Assembly: GCA_020056155.1 (NCBI GenBank)
Contig: JAGVII010000353.1
Coordinates: 1-10,154 of the forward strand
Direction of reading: 5' to 3'
DNA length: 10,154 nucleotides
Source of the DNA: Afipia sp.
GTDB taxonomy: Bacteria; Pseudomonadota; Alphaproteobacteria; Rhizobiales; Xanthobacteraceae
This document shows, piece after piece, positions 1 to 6,598 of this stretch. The notes beneath the pieces are model-generated. The model had not been told where the DNA came from and searched no databases. It worked only from the letters and a program-made list of their open reading frames with translations. The translations under genes and the position numbers were made by a program. Position 1 is the stretch's first letter, and the number at the start of each line of letters is the position of its first letter.

Positions 1-2103
1 AAGGTGCTGTTCCAGAATCAGGAAGTCGCGTTCGTGGTGGCGAAGGACCGCTACATCGCGGCGGACGCCATCGAACTGGTCGAGATCGAATACGAGCCGC
101 TGCCGGTTCTGGTCGATCCGTTCAAGGCACTAGAGCCTGATGCGCCGCTGCTGCGCGAGGATATCAAGGACAAGATGACCGGCGCGCATGGACCGCGCAA
201 GCATCACAACCACATCTTCTTCTGGGATATCGGCGACAAGGACGGTACCGACGAAGCCTTTGCCAAGGCCGACGTCGTCTCCAAGGATATGTTTACCTAT
301 CACCGGGTGCATCCGTCGCCGCTGGAGACCTGCCAGTGCGTCGCCTCGATGGACAAGATCAAGGGCGAATTGACGCTGTGGGGCACCTTCCAGGCGCCGC
401 ACGTGATTCGCACAGTGGTGTCGCTGATCTCGGGGTTGCCCGAGCACAAGATCCACGTGATCGCGCCGGATATCGGCGGCGGTTTCGGCAACAAGGTTGG
501 CGCCTATTCCGGCTATGTCTGCGCGGTGGTCGCGTCCATCGTGCTGGGCGTGCCGGTGAAGTGGGTTGAGGACCGGATGGAGAATCTCTCCACCACCTCG
601 TTTGCGCGCGACTACCACATGACGACAGAACTCGCCGCCACCAAGGACGGCAAGATCCTCGCCATGCGCTGCCATGTGCTCGCCGATCACGGCGCATTCG
701 ACGCTTGCGCCGATCCATCGAAATGGCCGGCAGGTTTCATGAACATCTGCACCGGCTCCTATGACATGCCGGTGGCGTATCTCTCGGTAGACGGCGTTTA
801 CACCAACAAGGCATCGGGTGGCGTCGCCTATCGTTGCTCATTCCGGGTGACGGAAGCGGTTTATGCCATCGAACGCGCCATCGAGACGCTGGCGCAGCGG
901 CTCGGCATGGATTCGGCGGACCTGCGCATCAAGAACTTCATCCAGCCGGAGCAGTTTCCGTATCATGCTCCGCTCGGATGGGAATACGACAGCGGCAACT
1001 ATCCGCTCGCCATGAAAAAGGCGATGGATGCTGTCGGTTATCGTGCGCTGCGCGCCGAGCAGACGCAAAAGCAGGAAGCCTTCAAGCGTGGCGAAACCCG
1101 CGAGTTGATGGGCATCGGCATCTCCTTCTTCACTGAGATCGTCGGCGCCGGTCCATCCAAGAATTGCGACATTCTCGGCGTCGCCATGTTCGACTCCGCC
1201 GAAATCCGCATCCATCCGACCGGCTCGATCATCGCCCGCATGGGCACCAAGAGCCAGGGGCAGGGCCACGAGACGACCTACGCCCAGATCATTGCCACCG
1301 AACTCGGCATTCCCGCCGACGATATCATGATCGAGGAAGGCAACACCGACACTGCGCCTTACGGTCTTGGTACATATGGCTCGCGTTCAACGCCGACCGC
1401 CGGCGCGGCCACGGCCGTGGCCGCGCGCAAGATCAAGGCCAAGGCGCAGATGATTGCGGCTCACCTTCTCGAAGTGCATGAAGGCGATCTTGAATGGGAC
1501 GTTGACCGCTTCCGGGTGAAGGGTCTGCCTGAAAAATTCAAGACCATGAAGGAAATCGCCTGGGCGTCGTACAACAGTCCGCCGCCCAATCTGGAACCGG
1601 GTCTTGAGGCGGTGAATTATTACGATCCGCCGAACATGACCTATCCGTTCGGCGCGTATTTCTGCGTCATGGACATCGATGTCGATACCGGCGTCGCCAA
1701 GACCCGGCGTTTCTATGCACTCGACGATTGCGGCACGCGCATCAATCCCATGATTATCGAAGGACAGGTCCACGGCGGTCTCACTGAAGCCTTCGCCGTC
1801 GCGATGGGTCAGGAGATCCGTTACGACGAACAGGGCAACGTGATGGGCGCGTCATTCATGGATTTCTTCCTGCCGACTGCGGTGGAGACGCCGAAGTGGG
1901 AAACGGACTACACCGTCACGCCGTCGCCGCATCACCCGATCGGCGCCAAGGGCGTGGGCGAAAGCCCCCATGTCGGCGGCGTGCCATGTTTCTCTAACGC
2001 AGTGAACGATGCCTTTGCGTTTCTGAATGCAGGCCACATCCAGATGCCGCACGATGCCTGGCGGCTCTGGAAGGTCGGCGAAAGACTGGGCCTGCATGTT
2101 TAA
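1..2103 (+). CDS. coxL: Aerobic CO dehydrogenase large (molybdopterin-binding) subunit, form I, 5'-truncated
   Basis: Catalytic Mo subunit of the xanthine oxidase family; it oxidises CO to CO2 with water at a Mo-S-Cu centre, as part of the (LMS)2 complex at the inner face of the membrane. The frame is open from base 1, so the GTG at 4 is internal and 700 residues remain. The loop AYRCSFR (visible residues 276-282) is the form I signature; form II homologues have AYRGAGR. Visible Cys279, Gln131 (GTFQAPH) and Glu654 (GVGES) correspond to O. carboxidovorans Cys388 (Cu ligand), Gln240 and Glu763, all offset by 109. This predicts a full length of about 809 residues, as in that enzyme. The cofactor-binding GGGFGNK lies at 159-165. 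The small and medium subunit genes (coxS, coxM) are expected upstream, outside the window. The reading frame is intact to its TAA stop. The residue matches are seen here; the numbering is recalled from the published structure. Confidence 0.97.
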   Translation, partial: KVLFQNQEVAFVVAKDRYIAADAIELVEIEYEPLPVLVDPFKALEPDAPLLREDIKDKMTGAHGPRKHHNHIFFWDIGDKDGTDEAFAKADVVSKDMFTYHRVHPSPLETCQCVASMDKIKGELTLWGTFQAPHVIRTVVSLISGLPEHKIHVIAPDIGGGFGNKVGAYSGYVCAVVASIVLGVPVKWVEDRMENLSTTSFARDYHMTTELAATKDGKILAMRCHVLADHGAFDACADPSKWPAGFMNICTGSYDMPVAYLSVDGVYTNKASGGVAYRCSFRVTEAVYAIERAIETLAQRLGMDSADLRIKNFIQPEQFPYHAPLGWEYDSGNYPLAMKKAMDAVGYRALRAEQTQKQEAFKRGETRELMGIGISFFTEIVGAGPSKNCDILGVAMFDSAEIRIHPTGSIIARMGTKSQGQGHETTYAQIIATELGIPADDIMIEEGNTDTAPYGLGTYGSRSTPTAGAATAVAARKIKAKAQMIAAHLLEVHEGDLEWDVDRFRVKGLPEKFKTMKEIAWASYNSPPPNLEPGLEAVNYYDPPNMTYPFGAYFCVMDIDVDTGVAKTRRFYALDDCGTRINPMIIEGQVHGGLTEAFAVAMGQEIRYDEQGNVMGASFMDFFLPTAVETPKWETDYTVTPSPHHPIGAKGVGESPHVGGVPCFSNAVNDAFAFLNAGHIQMPHDAWRLWKVGERLGLHV

Positions 2104-2145
2104 GACAGGTCCGGGCGAAGCAAACTCTGCTCCGCCCGGCATGTC
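2104..2145 (+). repeat. Stem-loop just after coxL stop
   Basis: CCGGGCG at 2111-2117 pairs with CGCCCGG at 2133-2139. An inner AGCA/TGCT (2119-2122 with 2128-2131) extends it across one A-C mismatch, leaving a 5-nt loop. An outer GACA/TGTC (2104-2107 with 2142-2145) can close it. It starts immediately after the coxL TAA. There is no downstream T-run. Confidence 0.6.
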
Positions 2146-2205
2146 CGGAACGTGTGGTGCGATTTCGGGCGCCGGCTGCTCGTCGGCTCTCTGATCGCAC
2201 CGGAC
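2143..2205 (+). repeat. Second stem-loop in coxL-coxD spacer
   Basis: GTGCGAT at 2157-2163 pairs perfectly with ATCGCAC at 2194-2200. GTCCG at 2143-2147 pairs with CGGAC at 2201-2205 across a one-sided bulge, and the apical part can form GCCG/CGGC (2171-2174 with 2183-2186). The GTC bases are shared with the outer arm of the preceding stem, so the two outer helices compete. Confidence 0.5.
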
Positions 2206-2254
2206 TTCAAGCAGGGACTGCACCGGCAATGGGCCGGGCGAGTTGGAAATGCTT

Positions 2255-3142
2255 ATGCTTCATCATATTCCACGCGATCGAATCGCAGATCGGCTAGCCG
2301 CCGCAGGCTATATTCCGGATCGTGATCTTGCGACGGCCGTCTGGCTGATGGAGCACCTGTCGCGCCCGCTATTGCTCGAGGGCGAGGCGGGCGTCGGGAA
2401 GACCGAGGTTGCGCTGGCTTTGGCTCGGGCGAATGACACGCGCCTCATTCGCCTGCAATGCTATGAGGGACTTGATCAGAACGCGGCGCTCTACGAGTGG
2501 AACTATCAGCGCCAGTTGCTGGCGATCAAGGCGCGCGAAACCCATGCTGACGCTGCCGATGTCGTCGAAGATCATATCTTCTCGGAAAAATTCCTGCTTG
2601 AACGTCCGCTGCTGTCGTCCATCCGTCAGCCGAAATCGCCTGTGCTGCTGATCGATGAGGTCGATCGCGCTGACGAGGAATTCGAGGCGTTCCTGCTGGA
2701 ATTGCTGTCGGATTTCCAGGTGTCCATCCCCGAGCTTGGAACCATCCGCGCCACCACGATCCCGCATGTCGTGCTGACGTCCAACGGAACGCGCGAACTC
2801 TCCGACGCGCTGCGCCGCCGCTGTCTCTATCATTACGTCGATTTTCCCGACGTCGAACGCGAGGCGCGTATCATCACCGCGCGCATGCCCGACATCGACG
2901 TGGATATGGCGTTGCAGATCGCGCGCATGGTCGAGGCCATCCGCAAGGAGGATTTGCGAAAGAGCCCCGGCGTTGCCGAAACACTCGACTGGGCAGCCGC
3001 TCTGGCCGGGCTTGGCATCGACGATCTGCGCGCGGAACCGGAAGTCGTGTTCGAAACCATGATGTGCCTGATCAAGACGGCAGAGGACAAGTCGCGCATG
3101 ACGCGTGAGGTGTCCGACCGGCTGCTGGGCAAGGTGGCCTGA
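2255..3142 (+). CDS. coxD: MoxR-family AAA+ ATPase, CO dehydrogenase maturation
   Basis: Cytoplasmic AAA+ chaperone-type ATPase of the MoxR class. In O. carboxidovorans CoxD is needed for post-translational completion (sulfuration, then Cu) of the Mo centre of CO dehydrogenase; the role here is inferred from homology and position. From this start the protein is 295 residues: Walker A GEAGVGKT at 43-50, Walker B PVLLIDE at 129-135, sensor-1 Asn at 177 (VLTSNGT), a basic arginine-finger-like run LRRRC at 186-190, then the helical lid domain. Start choice is uncertain: in-frame TTG at 2243 and ATG at 2249 precede ATG 2255. I prefer 2255 because GGA at 2245-2247 sits about 7 nt upstream and the conserved reading begins HHIPRDRI. 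It is followed after 1 nt by its usual partner gene coxE. Confidence 0.94.
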   Translation: MLHHIPRDRIADRLAAAGYIPDRDLATAVWLMEHLSRPLLLEGEAGVGKTEVALALARANDTRLIRLQCYEGLDQNAALYEWNYQRQLLAIKARETHADAADVVEDHIFSEKFLLERPLLSSIRQPKSPVLLIDEVDRADEEFEAFLLELLSDFQVSIPELGTIRATTIPHVVLTSNGTRELSDALRRRCLYHYVDFPDVEREARIITARMPDIDVDMALQIARMVEAIRKEDLRKSPGVAETLDWAAALAGLGIDDLRAEPEVVFETMMCLIKTAEDKSRMTREVSDRLLGKVA

Positions 3143-3143
3143 T

Positions 3144-4349
3144 ATGGCAGGAAGTGCGGCCATTCGCGAGACGATTGCTGCTCCGGCGGGCGCAGGCGCG
3201 CGCCGCAAGCTCGGCGATTTCGTCCGCGTGCTGCGCGACAACGCTTTTATTGTCGGGCTCGCCGAGACAAGTGACGCGCTCACGGTGCTTGCCGGTCCGG
3301 ATTCGTCATCGCCATCGCGGTTGCGTCCAGCGCTGCGCGCGCTGTTGTGCAGCAACAAGGCGGACTGGGAGAAATTCGACGAGATATTTGATACGTTCTG
3401 GCTGGGGCGCGGCATGAAATCCGCCACGCGCATTTCCGGCGTGCTGCAGAAGACCCCGCCGGGTTTCGACAGCACGAAGAGTGGCGATCGGCCGGGCAAT
3501 CCGGACGGCGCACCGGATAGCGTGCAAAGGCGTCCCGGTGGTGATGACGAGACCAACGAGAACAGCCCCGGTCTACGCGAAGGAGCCTCGCGGTCTGATT
3601 CGCTTGCCAAAGCCGATTTCCGTCATCTCGCCAATCCATCCGATCTTGCGGAGGCTCATGCCGTTGCGGCCAGGTTGGCAAAGGCGATGCGCGTGCGGCT
3701 GACCCGGCGCGAGCAGGCACGCCGCGCGGGCCGGCGCATCGACCTGCGGCGCACGATCCACAAGAGCATCGCGCATGGCGGCACGCCGATGGAACTGGTC
3801 TGGCGCCAGCGCAAGAACAAGCCGCTGCGCCTCGTCGTGCTGCTCGACGCCTCGGGTTCCATGAGCATGTATTCGGCGGTGTTCCTGCGCTTCATGCACG
3901 GCATTCTTGACACGTTCCGCGAAGCGGAAGCCTTCGTATTTCATACGCGGCTGATTCACATCTCACCGGCGCTGCGCGAGCGCGATGCGACGCGGGCGGT
4001 GGAGCGCATGTCGATCCTGGCCCAGGGCGTCGGCGGCGGGACACGGATCGGCGAGTCGCTTGGCACATTCAACCGCTGGCACGCGAAGCGTGCGATTCAT
4101 GCGCGCACCTGCGTCATGATCGTGTCCGACGGTTATGACACCGGACCGGCCGAGCAACTTGGCCGTGAGATGGCGGCGCTGCGCCGACGCTGCCGCCGCA
4201 TCGCCTGGCTCAATCCGATGATCGGCTGGCGCGATTATGCGCCGGAGGCCGCCGGCATGAAGGCGGCGCTGCCCCATGTCGATCTGTTCGCTCCGGCGCA
4301 CAATCTCGAAAGTCTGCAGGCGCTCGAACCTTATCTGGCAAGGATATGA
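3144..4349 (+). CDS. coxE: CoxE-type von Willebrand factor A domain protein
   Basis: Partner of the MoxR ATPase; MoxR-VWA pairs act together as metal-dependent chaperone systems, and CoxE is implicated in completing the Cu-containing active site of CO dehydrogenase. The protein is 401 residues. The N-terminal third is conserved and mostly helical. Residues about 95-155 form a low-complexity, Pro/Gly/Asp/Ser-rich linker, probably disordered. The C-terminal VWA domain has a complete MIDAS: DASGS at 235-239, Thr300 (GGGTRIGESL) and Asp329 (VSDGYD), so metal binding should be intact. The start is ATG 3144, with AAGGTGG at 3131-3137 at good spacing and only 1 nt after the coxD stop. An upstream in-frame extension to 3105 overlaps coxD and is unlikely. 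Translational coupling with coxD is probable. Confidence 0.95.
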   Translation: MAGSAAIRETIAAPAGAGARRKLGDFVRVLRDNAFIVGLAETSDALTVLAGPDSSSPSRLRPALRALLCSNKADWEKFDEIFDTFWLGRGMKSATRISGVLQKTPPGFDSTKSGDRPGNPDGAPDSVQRRPGGDDETNENSPGLREGASRSDSLAKADFRHLANPSDLAEAHAVAARLAKAMRVRLTRREQARRAGRRIDLRRTIHKSIAHGGTPMELVWRQRKNKPLRLVVLLDASGSMSMYSAVFLRFMHGILDTFREAEAFVFHTRLIHISPALRERDATRAVERMSILAQGVGGGTRIGESLGTFNRWHAKRAIHARTCVMIVSDGYDTGPAEQLGREMAALRRRCRRIAWLNPMIGWRDYAPEAAGMKAALPHVDLFAPAHNLESLQALEPYLARI

Positions 4350-4353
4350 GATC

Positions 4354-5196
4354 ATGACGCTCGCACCCGATGTCCTCGACATCGTCAACGACATGAAAGC
4401 CCGCGGCGAGCCGTTCGCGCTGGCCACTGTGGTGCGCACGGTATCGCTGACCGCAGCGAAGGCGGGCGCGAAGGCCGTCATCCTCAGAGACGGCACCATG
4501 ACCGCCGGATGGATCGGCGGGGGTTGCGCACGTGCCAATGTGCTGAAGGCGGCGCGGCAGTCGCTCTCGGACGGCCAGCCGCGCCTCATCAGCGTGCAGC
4601 CGAAGGATGTGCTGGAAGAACACGGACTGAAAGCCGGTGAATCACACGACGGCGTCCTCTACGCCAACAACATGTGTCCGAGCCACGGCACCATGGATAT
4701 TTTTGTCGAACCGATCCTGCCGCGTCCGCAGCTTTATGTCTGCGGCGCATCGCCTGTGGCGGTGGCGATCGCGGCCATCGCCCAGCGCATGGGATTCTTC
4801 GTATCAGTGTGCGCCCCAGCCGCGGATCATGCGCTGTTCGGCGATACCGATCGGCTTGTGGATGGTTATGAGATCCCTGCGGACAGCGGCGGCAACCGAT
4901 ATGTCGTTGTGTCGACTCAGGGGCGTGGGGATACGGCAGCGTTGAAATCGGCTTTGGCCGCTCAGTCAACCTATGTCGCCTTCGTCGGATCGCGCAAGAA
5001 GGCGGCCGTGCTGAAGGACGAACTGGCTGCCGCGGGCGTGCCGCCCTTGCAACTGGAGACTCTGCGGGCCCCGGCCGGACTCGATCTCGGCGCGATCACG
5101 CCGGATGAAATTGCATTGTCGATCGTTGCGGAGATGGTCGAGGTGCGCCGCCGTGGACAACGACGGGCGGAACAACAGGAAGAAGGACATGTCTGA
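4354..5196 (+). CDS. coxF: XdhC/CoxI-family molybdoenzyme maturation factor
   Basis: XdhC-type chaperones bind molybdenum cofactor or promote its sulfuration and insertion into xanthine oxidase family enzymes. CoxF is tied to the late, Cu-related step of CO dehydrogenase maturation in O. carboxidovorans (family knowledge). The protein is 280 residues. The N-terminal XdhC_CoxI domain has the conserved GWIGGGC with Cys58. The C-terminal Rossmann-like XdhC domain begins near LYVCGASPVAVA and ends with the family block PAGLDLGAITPDEIALSI. The start is ATG 4354, with AAGGA at 4340-4344, 4 nt after the coxE stop. The tail is short and charged. The symbol coxF rather than coxI rests on its position between coxE and coxG. 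No second XdhC paralogue is in the window. Confidence 0.93.
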   Translation: MTLAPDVLDIVNDMKARGEPFALATVVRTVSLTAAKAGAKAVILRDGTMTAGWIGGGCARANVLKAARQSLSDGQPRLISVQPKDVLEEHGLKAGESHDGVLYANNMCPSHGTMDIFVEPILPRPQLYVCGASPVAVAIAAIAQRMGFFVSVCAPAADHALFGDTDRLVDGYEIPADSGGNRYVVVSTQGRGDTAALKSALAAQSTYVAFVGSRKKAAVLKDELAAAGVPPLQLETLRAPAGLDLGAITPDEIALSIVAEMVEVRRRGQRRAEQQEEGHV

Positions 5197-5825
5197 TGGA
5201 TATGAACGGTTCGCAACGCATCGAAGCTACACGCGAGTTAGTCTATGCCGCGCTCAACGACGTCGATGTGCTCAAGCAGTGCATCCCCGGATGCGAGTCC
5301 ATCGAGAAGACATCCGACAATGAAATGAACGCCAAGGTCACGCTGCGCGTCGGTCCCGTGAAGGCTTCGTTCACCGGCAAGGTGACCTTGTCCGACTTCG
5401 ATCCGCCGAACGGTTACACTATCACCGGTGAAGGCTCCGGAGGCATGGCCGGCTTTGCCAAAGGCAGCGCCGCGGTCAAGCTGGAGGCCGATGGTGACGC
5501 AACCATCCTTCATTACACCGTGAAGGCCGAGATCGGCGGCAAGCTCGCGCAACTCGGCGGGCGATTGATCGATGCGACGGCCACGAAGCTTGCAGGGGAG
5601 TTCTTCGAGAAGTTCAGCGGCATCGTCGGCGGTCCGGTCGAAACCGCGGATGAGGCTTCCGCGGAAAAGAAGAAAGTCGGCTGGCTGAAGAAGATGGTGG
5701 GTGCGACAGGCGCCGTGATGCTGGGCGTGATCATTGCAACGCATTGGTGTTGTATCAACGGTCATGCCCATGCCCAGAACGAGCCGCTGATGATGTCCAT
5801 CTGTTCATCCACATCGGGAGTATGA
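5196..5825 (+). CDS. coxG: CoxG, SRPBCC-domain protein recruiting CO dehydrogenase to the membrane
   Basis: CoxG is required for anchoring CO dehydrogenase to the inner membrane in O. carboxidovorans, and family members may deliver quinone-type electron acceptors. The protein is 209 residues. A START/SRPBCC domain spans about 1-147 with the family hallmarks LKQCIPGCESIE near the N-terminus, GPVKASFTGKV, and TITGEGSGGMAGFAKGSA. A Lys-rich linker (EKKKVGWLKK) follows, then a short hydrophobic stretch at about 168-182 that could be the membrane-facing tail. The last 25 or so residues (from HWCC) are Cys/His/Met-rich and not typical of the family, which may mark a rearranged 3' end. The start ATG overlaps the coxF TGA by one base, with AAGGA at 5183-5187, so translation is probably coupled. 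Confidence 0.93.
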   Translation: MDMNGSQRIEATRELVYAALNDVDVLKQCIPGCESIEKTSDNEMNAKVTLRVGPVKASFTGKVTLSDFDPPNGYTITGEGSGGMAGFAKGSAAVKLEADGDATILHYTVKAEIGGKLAQLGGRLIDATATKLAGEFFEKFSGIVGGPVETADEASAEKKKVGWLKKMVGATGAVMLGVIIATHWCCINGHAHAQNEPLMMSICSSTSGV

Positions 5826-5964
5826 GCGAGGGTAGGGGAGGGGCTTGTTTAAGTAGACATTCCACCGAACCCGAAACAAAACCCAGCATCAACGTTCTCG
5901 CCTGCTGTCGCCTGAAGGGCGCGACGATTCGCATGAGTCTTCCAGTCAACCCCGGCCCTTGCGT

Positions 5965-6045
5965 TTGAGATGTGGACTTTAAGCGACGTAAAACAACCCG
6001 CAAAGAGGTTGCCGGAATAGGACACTTACCGAGGAGTCGCCAGCG
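5965..6045 (+). mobile_element. Possible IS21-like terminal remnant (tentative)
   Basis: The stretch begins ATGTGGACTTTAAGCGACG, continues through GTAAAACAACCCGC and GGAATAGGACACTT, and ends in a GAGGAG ribosome-binding-like motif before a start codon. It resembles, from memory, the leader segment before the first transposase gene (istA) of IS21-type elements. No transposase reading frame follows, and no paired inverted repeat or target duplication was found. This is a weak pattern match that needs an ISfinder comparison. Confidence 0.18.
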
Positions 6046-6287
6046 TGATGACTGATTCACAAAGCCATGACTGCAACCGAGCGAATCCAACGGCGAACGG
6101 TATCGCTGCGCCGATTGGTCTAGATAAGTCTGAGCGGCAGGCGACGGCCGTGAGAGGCGCGTTTGCTGTCGGCGCAATGACCACTCAGCATCAGTTTATC
6201 GCTTTGACGCTGCTCGCCGAAGCACTTTCGCATGCAGTCTCGCGAGGCCGAAAAGCGCGTGCAAGCGGCCAATTGAATTCTCCTTAA
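6045..6287 (+). CDS. Small hypothetical ORF with good ribosome binding site
   Basis: An 80-codon ORF starting GTG (next codon ATG at 6048), with GAGGAG at 6031-6036 placed 8 nt before the GTG. The product has no recognisable domain, signal peptide or strong membrane segment; its C-terminal part is helix-like with a basic end (SRGRKARASG). Codon use is not clearly that of a native gene. It could be a chance ORF, or a genuine start region (for example of a lost transposase) now fused to unrelated sequence. I would not assign a function. Confidence 0.2.
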   Translation: MMTDSQSHDCNRANPTANGIAAPIGLDKSERQATAVRGAFAVGAMTTQHQFIALTLLAEALSHAVSRGRKARASGQLNSP

Positions 6288-6306
6288 GGGTCCATCGGAG
6301 TTGTGC

Positions 6307-6338
6307 CGCGGGAGCGCTTGTGCCCGTGCAGTCCCGCG
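6307..6338. repeat. Inverted repeat, 7-bp arms
   Basis: CGCGGGA at 6307-6313 pairs with TCCCGCG at 6332-6338 across an 18-nt loop. It is the first of the hairpin-forming repeats clustered in 6307-6530. No T-run is adjacent. Confidence 0.5.
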
Positions 6339-6355
6339 CCTGAGAGATGTCGGCG

Positions 6356-6369
6356 CATGATTCGTCATG
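6356..6369. repeat. Short hairpin with TTCG loop
   Basis: CATGA at 6356-6360 and TCATG at 6365-6369 enclose TTCG. On the + strand transcript this is a UUCG tetraloop, although closed by A-U rather than the most stable C-G pair. Its - strand copy overlaps the ATGA junction of two short ORFs. Confidence 0.4.
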
Positions 6370-6469
6370 GATATGCAACGGCTCCTCCTGGCGGTTTTCG
6401 CCTCAAGCGAATCTCCGCTTCCGAAACGGCTTCCACGGGGGCCTCTCCGCCAAATTCCAACACGATTCG

Positions 6470-6489
6470 CGGAGGCACCACAGCCTCCG
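6470..6489. repeat. Inverted repeat, 7-bp arms, competing with upstream arm
   Basis: CGGAGGC at 6470-6476 and GCCTCCG at 6483-6489 enclose a 6-nt loop. GCGGAG at 6469-6474 can instead pair with CTCCGC at 6445-6450, so two mutually exclusive helices are possible. A small AAGCG/CGCTT hairpin (6405-6420) lies just before. There is no T-run. Confidence 0.5.
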
Positions 6490-6500
6490 GTGTGCAGCCG

Positions 6501-6530
6501 CTCATTTCAGAATACGAAGATTCTGATGAG
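6501..6530. repeat. Near-perfect 30-nt inverted repeat downstream of the tetR-type gene
   Basis: CTCAT (6501-6505) and CAGAAT (6508-6513) pair with ATTCTG (6520-6525) and ATGAG (6526-6530). This gives 11 bp with one 2-nt bulge and a 6-nt loop. It lies about 70 bp past the stop codon of the - strand regulator gene, so it may act in 3' end formation or mRNA stability there. The lack of a T-run argues against a canonical intrinsic terminator. Confidence 0.5.
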
Positions 6531-6598
6531 ATGGCCCCATGGCTGCCGCACTGTCTCGTCACCGGCCTTACCAGCTTTTACGCCACGCTCGGCGCAGG

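Larger units (their letters stand above)
2104..2254 (+). other. Structured coxL-coxD intergenic spacer
   Basis: This non-coding spacer is far longer than the 1-4 nt gaps between the downstream cox genes. It contains two nested stem-loops, listed separately. No T-run follows either stem, so neither looks like a classical intrinsic terminator. A role as an RNA processing or stabilising element, separating abundant coxMSL message from the accessory genes, is inference. No convincing promoter was recognised for coxD. Confidence 0.5.
5826..6598. other. Gene-poor interval between cox cluster and efflux module
   Basis: About 770 bp with no ORF that I recognise as a conserved protein on either strand. 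Short ORFs here are 60-140 codons and lack domain-like character. Contents that can be pointed to are a possible insertion-sequence end remnant (about 5965-6045), one small ORF with a good ribosome binding site (6045-6287), and a cluster of inverted repeats (6307-6530). In the O. carboxidovorans order this is where coxH, coxI and coxK would lie; none is visible. A recombination scar or decayed sequence is the simplest reading. Confidence 0.6.

Noticed and set aside
130..690. 186-codon - strand ORF within coxL
   Set aside because: Antisense shadow of the conserved coxL frame; its His/Arg-rich composition is typical of antisense high-GC ORFs.
3105..3143. Upstream-extended start for coxE
   Set aside because: It would overlap the end of coxD by 38 nt and adds a Cys/Trp-rich segment; ATG 3144 has a well-placed AAGGTGG and the usual N-terminus.
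2369..3610. 413-codon ORF on the - strand across coxD and the start of coxE
   Set aside because: It lies antisense to two well-conserved genes with intact Walker and other family motifs; it has no recognisable domain and is explained by high-GC codon bias.
5238..5771. 177-codon - strand ORF opposite coxG
   Set aside because: Mirror of the coxG reading frame with no independent start signal or domain.
5826..5960. Terminator for the cox operon just after coxG
   Set aside because: Only short alternative stems (for example CGCC/GGCG near 5905-5925) without a T-run were found.
6318..6368. Glycine-riboswitch-like string ATCTCTCAGGCGCGGGAC on the - strand
   Set aside because: The hallmark GCCGAAGGAGCAA segment is missing, with only three bases between a GCCGA-like piece and CTCTCAGG, and no glycine-cleavage gene lies downstream. 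A covariance search with the glycine riboswitch model would settle it.
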